From Kingdonia uniflora (taxonomy: Eukaryota; Streptophyta; Magnoliopsida; Ranunculales; Circaeasteraceae): a stretch of 64,000 bases of DNA. Where the stretch lies: assembly GCA_014058105.1 (NCBI GenBank), contig JACGCM010002752.1, positions 744,001-808,000 on the forward strand, read 5' to 3'. Positions 59,038-64,000 of this stretch are shown in pieces. A program made the position numbers and the translations under genes. Below the pieces are notes generated by a model. The model saw only the letters and a program-made list of their open reading frames with translations. It made no database searches and was not told the DNA's origin. Positions within the stretch are counted from its first letter, which is position 1. Every line of letters starts with the position of its first letter.

Positions 59038-59560
59038 TGATAGGCATGAAAAATACATATTTTTGTCCTTCAATTTACATTATCTAGGACCTTATTTTAT
59101 GTTTTACTGGGCCTAATTGAAGTATGTTTGACTATTGCAGGTAATAAGACAATTACAACCAAGCATGGCCTGAAAGCCCAACTTTTACAAGCTAAAGGAT
59201 ACTACTGAAGATGATCAGTTATCAAGAGCTACTAGAGACGATGAGTTGTCAAGAGCTGCTGGAGATGAAGACTTAGTATTCAAACCTAGCTAAAATGTCT
59301 CTACCAAATCTGGGTGGTTGAGGGAGAATAGGACTTTTGTTAGGGGATAAAGAGATAGAGGAGAATTAACATTTTCTCTGGAAACCACCATAGCTTTTAC
59401 TATTTTCTATTAAATGTAAGTTTGTTCCAATGAATGAAAGCCGTTTTCTTACTTTTGTATTACCTAATTTGATATAGGAATTCAGGATTTTGATCTATGC
59501 ATCTCTGAAGAACGACAACCCTCTTTTATATTACAACACCCGATTTGATACAGATTATCA
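59038..59560 (+). repeat. Element E 3' LTR
   Basis: Starts TGATAGGCATGAAAAATAC and ends ACAGATTATCA. Compared with the 5' LTR it has a small extra segment near 59220-59250 (an AAGAGCT.CT.GA.A.GA repeat) and several substitutions. Confidence 0.95.
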
Positions 59561-59565
59561 ATGTG

Positions 59566-59703
59566 TCAGAGCTGCATTACCTGGGCTATTCGGCCCTGCA
59601 GGTTACAATACCTTCAAGGAATCAGATGGATATTACTCCTGAGGAAGACGCTGAGGTTATTGTTGAAGACGCGGCTACTACTGAGTCGAGCTCTAACCAG
59701 TAG
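59566..59703 (+). pseudogene. C-terminal end of antisense gene a3 of element D
   Basis: Open to a TAG at 59701. LHYLGYSALQV then MDITPEEDAEVIVEDAATTE aligns in character with the GYSKDEVDAI plus acidic tail of exon 3 in A and B. Separated from the rest of the gene by element E. Confidence 0.5.
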
Positions 59704-59839
59704 ATGAAGAACGTAGCAGAACTTTGTAAAACCCGTGATAGCTATGATGTATCATATTTCAAAAGAGCAGTTTGTCATGTTGTAACTGTGCAATATTATC
59801 TTTTATTTTATGGTGGCTTCCTTTTAGAGCTTATATTTC

Positions 59840-60345
59840 AAATTTGGGCTGGGCATCTTGGTCGTTTGGATGGCCTATATTATAAACTTAGTTTTGTGAA
59901 ACTCCTATAAAAGGTTTTGTTAGTCCTCATTGGACTAGGTACCTTGGCCATAAGAACGGCCTACATCTTAGACTTAGTTTTGTAAAACTCCCACAAAAAT
60001 TTTTGCTAGTCCTTGTTGAACTAGGTACCTTGCTCGTAAGGACGCCCTACATCAGACTTAGTTTGTGAAACTTCCACAAAAAGTTTTGCTAGTCCTCGTT
60101 GGACTAGGTAACTTGGTCATAAGGATGACCTACATCTTATACCTTGTTTTATGAAATTCCCACACAAAGTGTTGCTAGTCCTCATTGGACTAGGTACCTT
60201 AGTCGTAAGGATAACCTACATCTTAGACTTAGTTTTATAAAAAAACCCGCAAAAGGTTTTGCTAACCCTTGTTGGACTAGGTAACTTGGTCGTAAGGACG
60301 ACATATTTTTCTGATATCTATGTTACATTGGAAGTTCCCAAAAAA
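59840..60345 (+). repeat. About 85-bp tandem array in D
   Basis: GGACTAGGTACCTTGGTCGTAAGGA-like words recur near 59941, 60027, 60110, 60195 and 60283 (spacings 83-88), with TTTTGCTAGTCCT.GTTGG between. About six units. Confidence 0.85.
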
Positions 60346-60535
60346 ATTGTAAGAGCGTACTGGGGGTTGCCTTGAAGGAAGTTAAAAAATACCTTTATTG
60401 GGCTATGAAAGGGAAGTTGGTTTTCCCTATGCGTATTAATCATGGGGGCTGTTGGTTTTCCCTATGTGTATTAATTGGTGTTGGTAATTGACACCATAAA
60501 TGCCGTATTTAATACCCGTGTGGACTATAAAAGGG
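60346..60535. other. Junction or promoter region between arrays in D
   Basis: TTGGTTTTCCCTATG.GTATTAAT occurs twice (60418-60440 and 60453-60475). It leads into a TATA box and the a2-like frame. A possible fusion point of two elements. Confidence 0.4.
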
Positions 60536-60543
60536 AAGTTGGC
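60536..60543 (+). promoter_or_regulatory. TATA box of a2-like ORF in D
   Basis: TATAAAAG, 61 bases upstream of the ATG at 60604, a spacing like that of a1 and a2 in C. Confidence 0.55.
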
Positions 60544-60603
60544 TTTCTCTTGAGTCTTATTTTGTACTCTTAAGCTTTGTCTTCTCTTAAGTTTGGTCAT
60601 ACA

Positions 60604-60780
60604 ATGCAGACTCGGTCACAATCTCGATTGGAAGCTCGCGTGTCTATTTGGGTGGACTTCTACACTCTTATGTACTTCGGCCATCGTGGTCTGGCTGGGA
60701 AGCTGCTGTAACGTACCTACATCGACCCTTCAGATTTTCTTGAAGGAGAATGGAGGGTGCACCTGAAGCACTGGTTTTAG
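60604..60780 (+). pseudogene. a2-like antisense ORF of D, one stop, truncated
   Basis: MQTRSQSRLEARVSIWVDFY, then a TAA at 60709, then IDPSDFLEGEWRVHLKHWF. The start resembles MRTRSQ of a2 in C, and the spacing of the hydrophobic block is similar. Short and broken. Assignment rests on the start motif, strand and TATA box. Confidence 0.45.
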
Positions 60781-60929
60781 TAATTGATTCTTCGTGATCA
60801 AGTAAAGACCTTCTCTGGCTATACAATCATCATAAGGGTAATGGCACTGGAGGACGTGAGGGAGTCCGGGGTGGAGGGTCCTGGTTATGGCGAATGGGAG
60901 AGGCCATGTCCTTGTTGTTCATGACTGCC

Positions 60930-61425
60930 ATCTATGTATTGGGTTGGTGGTCTACTTCAAGAATGCGCCCAATCTAGAGGTCATTTTTACTTTGAAAAAT
61001 GACTACCATATTGGATAGGTACTCTACTTCAAGAACGCCTCAGTATGGAGAGTCATTTTTACTTCAAAAAAATGACTCACGCATTAGGAGGGCGGTCTAC
61101 TTCAAAAACGCGCCCAATTTGGAGGTCATTTTTACTTTAGAAAATAACTCCCGTATTGGGTGAGCACTTTACTTTAAGAATGCTCCCAGTATGGACGGTT
61201 GTTTTTACTTTAAAAAATGACTCACGTATTGGGAGGGCAGTCTACTTCAAGAACGCGCCCAATCTGGGGGTCATTTTTACTTTAAAAAATGACTCATGTA
61301 TTGGGAGGGTGGTCTAGTTCAAGAATATACCCAGTCTGGGGGGTCATTTTTACTTTAAAAAATGACTCACGTATTGGGAGAGTGGTCTACTTCAAGAATA
61401 CACCCAATCTGTGTAGCATATTTAC
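60930..61425 (+). repeat. About 73-bp tandem array in D, next to integrase
   Basis: TCATTTTTACTTTAAAAAATG recurs near 60981, 61053, 61126, 61199, 61271 and 61344 (72-73 apart), with GGTCTACTTCAAGAACGCGC between. Unrelated in sequence to the 85-bp array. Confidence 0.9.
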
Positions 61426-61429
61426 ACTA

Positions 61430-62600
61430 GTGATTCCATTTTTGGAGACTCATGGCGTTCCAAGGAGACTTAAGTTCTTCCTCATTACTATTCATTAAGT
61501 AATAAGCATTTCCATCCATGGCGCATGAGATAAGGAACGATCCTTCCCAGTTTGGTTAGAGTTTGCCTTTGTTATAGTTTTGCGTTGTGGGGAAAACTTT
61601 CTTTATCACATACTCCCCCTCTTGGAACTCTCGTGTGCAGACTCATTTATTAAAAAAAATCAAGGTCTCCTGGTACTGTAGCATTCAAGAGGAGGCTTCC
61701 TCTAGCATTTCATCTATCAAGTTCAGGTTTTTTGCGAGGAGCCGGCTATTTACTTTGCTGCGAACGATCAGCGATCTGGTTGGGTTGGCAATGACTTCCG
61801 TGGGGAGCACTGCTTCGGATCCATAGGTAAGCATAAATGGTGTGAAACCTGTGGACTTCTGGGGTATTGTTCAGTAGAACCATAAGACGTGAGGTACCTC
61901 ATCGACCCATCGACCTTTGACTGCGTCGAACCTTTTGCTGATGCCGCTAATTATCGCTTTGTTAGTTGCCTTGACCTACCCGTTCCTCTGTGTATACCTT
62001 GGGCTTGATAATATTAGGTTGTACGAACGCAGCAACCTTACTGCCTATGAACTGTATTCCATTGTTCATCGTCAGGACCGCTGGGATGCCAAATCTTGTG
62101 AAGATGTACTTCCATAGGAAGCTGATTACTTCTTCTCTTATGCGTGCGAGCGGTATAGCTTTGACCCATTTGGTGAAGTTATCAATGGCAACCAACAACC
62201 ACCTACATATCCCACATGCCATGGGGAGTGCGTCAACAATGTCCAGTCCCCATTTTACGAATGGCTAGATACTGAATGGAGGTCTACAATGGGGGAGTGG
62301 ATCAGGTACCCGTAGAATTGACATTTGTCATAATTTTTGGCATATTCTATGAAGTCTTGTCTTATCGTAGGCTAGTAAAGTCCCTGTGTTTGTGCTCATT
62401 CAGCCATGGACCTACCCGCAGTATGTGCCCCACAGATGCCCTCATGAATTTCTTCAATAACCGTCGTCACACGAGCGTCTACGATACACGTGAGGTGTGA
62501 GGCGTACAAGCTTGTTTGGTTACGATCTTAGTTTATCATTATGTATTTCTTTCGGCGGCTGACCTATCCTCTGGGAGAATGTGAGGTTCGTCTAAGAGTC
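61430..62600 (-). pseudogene. D integrase, pseudogene
   Basis: HHCC region near 62490-62300: IHEGICGAHTAGRSMAEWAQ, GLYWPTIRQ, YDKCQFYG. Core: frame 62222-61962 with LLVAIDNFTKWVKAIPLARI (first Asp), RFGIPAVLTMNNGIQF (Asp replaced by Asn), then NG.VKATNKAI with the Glu lost or shifted. The C-terminal part runs VPHVLWFY and LTYGSEAVLPTE to NWEGSFLI near 61490. Stops and shifts throughout. Confidence 0.8.
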
Positions 62601-63130
62601 AATAAGTGGTCATCGCTAATCAGCATCTTCGTGTACGACTTCACTGTTAGTGAGCATTACTTCTACTGTGTGCTCCAGGGTGCTCGACTGGTCGAGGAAT
62701 TTAACCTGGATTATTTTTAACCGGTCGTCGATGACTCTGACTAAATATGTGAGGGCGTCAGAGTGCTTGTTCTCGCCTTGGTAAATGTGTTCTAGGTTGA
62801 CCTTCTTAAACATTTGAAGTCATTATTTTAAGATTTCTGTGTACTCAGCCATTTCTTTGTTAGCCTAGAATGTCCCGTTATGCTTGCTAACAGCTAACTG
62901 CGAGTCGGTAAAGATGATAACTTATTCCACGCCCAGTGCTGGCACTGAATCTACTCCACACAGCAGGGATTCATATTCCACTTCATTATTGCTTAGAAGA
63001 AAGTTGACTCGTATTGCCTTCTCTATCTTATCGTCGCTTAGAGCAACTAAGATGATCCTCAGGTCAGAACCACCAACGTTGACTGACTCGTCTGTATAAA
63101 GTCACCATCCTTTCATATATAAGACCTTAG
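62600..63130 (-). pseudogene. D archaeal-type RNase H, pseudogene
   Basis: The frame 62813-62616 has NLEHIYQGENKHSDALTYLV, the late His/Asp block of aRH (compare RRESRHADSLAYLA in B). Earlier motifs at 63100-62880 are readable only across frameshifts. Confidence 0.6.
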
Positions 63131-63179
63131 CGTCATCGATAGGAGTTACTTGGTCATTGTCTTCCCCGTTGATCTAGTG

Positions 63180-63740
63180 TTTGTCATTAATGGGGAAACC
63201 GGCCAAGAGGTCTACCATGACCTATCCCTTGATGGCTACCCGGAGTTTAAATTGAATGTCAAACTCCCCCAAAGTGATAACCCATTTTGCTATGCGGTGA
63301 GGCGAGACTTATCTTTCTTGGCAAAGACTTTGCGTAACGGCTGTATGATTATAACTTTGATTTTGTGTACATGGAAGTACGGTCGTAACTTCTGTGACGC
63401 TTACACCAGAATGAGCATTTGCTTTTTGATGGTAGAATACCGCAATTCTGCCCCTAGGAGGGTCTTGCTGATAAAGTATACTAGCTTCTCGGTTGTTGCC
63501 GAGGTACAAGCCTAATAGATTGTGTTTCTTTAGGACACTGAGGATTGGCAGTGTGGCTAAATATCGTAACATGTCCTGGAAGGCAGCCTCGCATTCTTCG
63601 TTCCATTGGCATTTTTTATTCTCCCGGATACATTGAAATAGTGGTCTACACTTATATGATACTTTATAGATGAAACGTTCAAGCGTGGCTATTTTTCCTA
63701 CGAGTGTCTGAACCAGCTTCAGTGTCCGAGGGGATGGCAT
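63180..63740 (-). pseudogene. D RT connection and RNase H, pseudogene
   Basis: Frame 63740-63309 starts MPSPRTLKLVQTLVGKIATL, with ERFIYKVSYKCRPLFQCIRE and WNEECEAAFQDMLRYLATLP. In another frame KLVYFISKTLLGAELRYSTI gives the RNase H core near 63480-63420. Confidence 0.75.
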
Positions 63741-64000
63741 ACGTGTTAAGGCTCATATTTGTTCGGGGTCAGCTTCTATGCCTCGTTGGGTGACCAAGTG
63801 CCCCAAAAACTTCCCCAAGGATACGCAAAAGTTGTACTTCTCTGGGTTTAGTCGCATTTGGTAATGTCTGAGCTTTGTGAATACGGTCTCGAGGTCAGCC
63901 AGCTAGTTGGTATGTAGCTTGCTTTTAGCGAGTATGTCGTCGATGTAGACTTTTACTGTCTTACCTAACTGTTCCTCAAACATTGTCGTGACCAGTCGCT
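63741..64000 (-). pseudogene. D reverse transcriptase, 3' part
   Basis: YIDD at 63947-63936 on the - strand (VYIDDILAKSKLHTN), followed by FTKLRHYQMRLNPEKYNF and GKFLGHLVTQRGIEADPEQI. Continues beyond the right edge of the window. Confidence 0.8.

Larger units (their letters stand above)
52385..59560 (+). mobile_element. Element E: Athila-like LTR element with gag and protease only, nested in a3 of D
   Basis: 7.2 kb with LTRs of 506 and 523 bp (TGATA...TTATCA) flanked by ACGTG (52380-52384) and ATGTG (59561-59565), a 5-bp target duplication with one change. PBS complementary to plant tRNA-Asp follows the 5' LTR. A 2.5-kb leader precedes gag (55455-56867) and an aspartic protease (56860-57711). 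No reverse transcriptase, RNase H or integrase motif is present between 57712 and the 3' LTR. So it is non-autonomous, comparable to TR-GAG-type derivatives. Confidence 0.9.
49339..64000 (-). mobile_element. Tat-lineage complex D, partly nested by E, runs off the right edge
   Basis: - strand pol from the right edge to about 61430, tandem arrays, an a2-like ORF, antisense a3 (split by E), PPT and LTR. The overall order fits one Tat element. However, the a2-like ORF with its own TATA box sits between two unrelated arrays, so the right part (60360-64000) may be a separate element fused to the left part. gag lies outside the window. Confidence 0.6.

Noticed and set aside
1..64000. Host protein-coding gene, tRNA or rRNA
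   Set aside because: None found. The tRNA-like word at 52893-52910 is a primer-binding site, and all larger frames are retroelement-derived.

Overview
This window is repeat-filled plant nuclear DNA, almost certainly from an angiosperm with a large genome. I find no cellular gene, tRNA, rRNA or CRISPR array. Nearly every base belongs to old, mutated retroelements, mostly Ty3/gypsy elements of the Tat lineage. That lineage is indicated by the order RT, RNase H, a second (archaeal-type) RNase H, integrase, and by extra genes antisense to gag-pol between integrase and the 3' LTR.

Layout. Element A (+ strand) enters from the left edge with gag-pol at 1-4885. Its 3' LTR is at 44040-44655. A was split twice. 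Element C (- strand, 5223-20856, LTRs of about 770 bp) sits inside A's 3' tandem repeats. Element B (+ strand, 26819-43010, LTRs of 580 and 571 bp, target duplication TTACT) sits between two of A's antisense genes. B in turn carries a solo LTR (34587-35696, target duplication GCTGG). Unassigned sequence follows A (44656-45995), then a 5'-truncated LINE (- strand, about 46000-48715). A second Tat complex, D (- strand, 49339 to the right edge), follows. Its antisense gene was broken by element E (52385-59560, imperfect 5-bp target duplication), an Athila-like element with gag and protease but no reverse transcriptase.

Most notable feature. A, B and C each carry the same ordered set of three genes antisense to gag-pol. 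Gene a1, next to the 3' LTR, encodes about 100 aa. Gene a2 encodes about 115 aa. Gene a3 is large, with a Transposase_28-like N-terminal half and a long coiled-coil C-terminal half. Gene a3 appears to be a real spliced gene: introns with GT/AG ends can be placed at the same points in all three elements. Separate TATA boxes precede most of these genes. D keeps a3 and an a2-like ORF. Between the antisense genes and integrase lie different tandem arrays (161 bp in B and A, about 46/160 bp in C, about 85 and 73 bp in D).

All gag-pol copies are inactivated by stops, frameshifts and deletions. Many stops look like C-to-T changes (CAG to TAG), as expected for old methylated transposons. Gene models below are reconstructions by eye, and domain edges are approximate.
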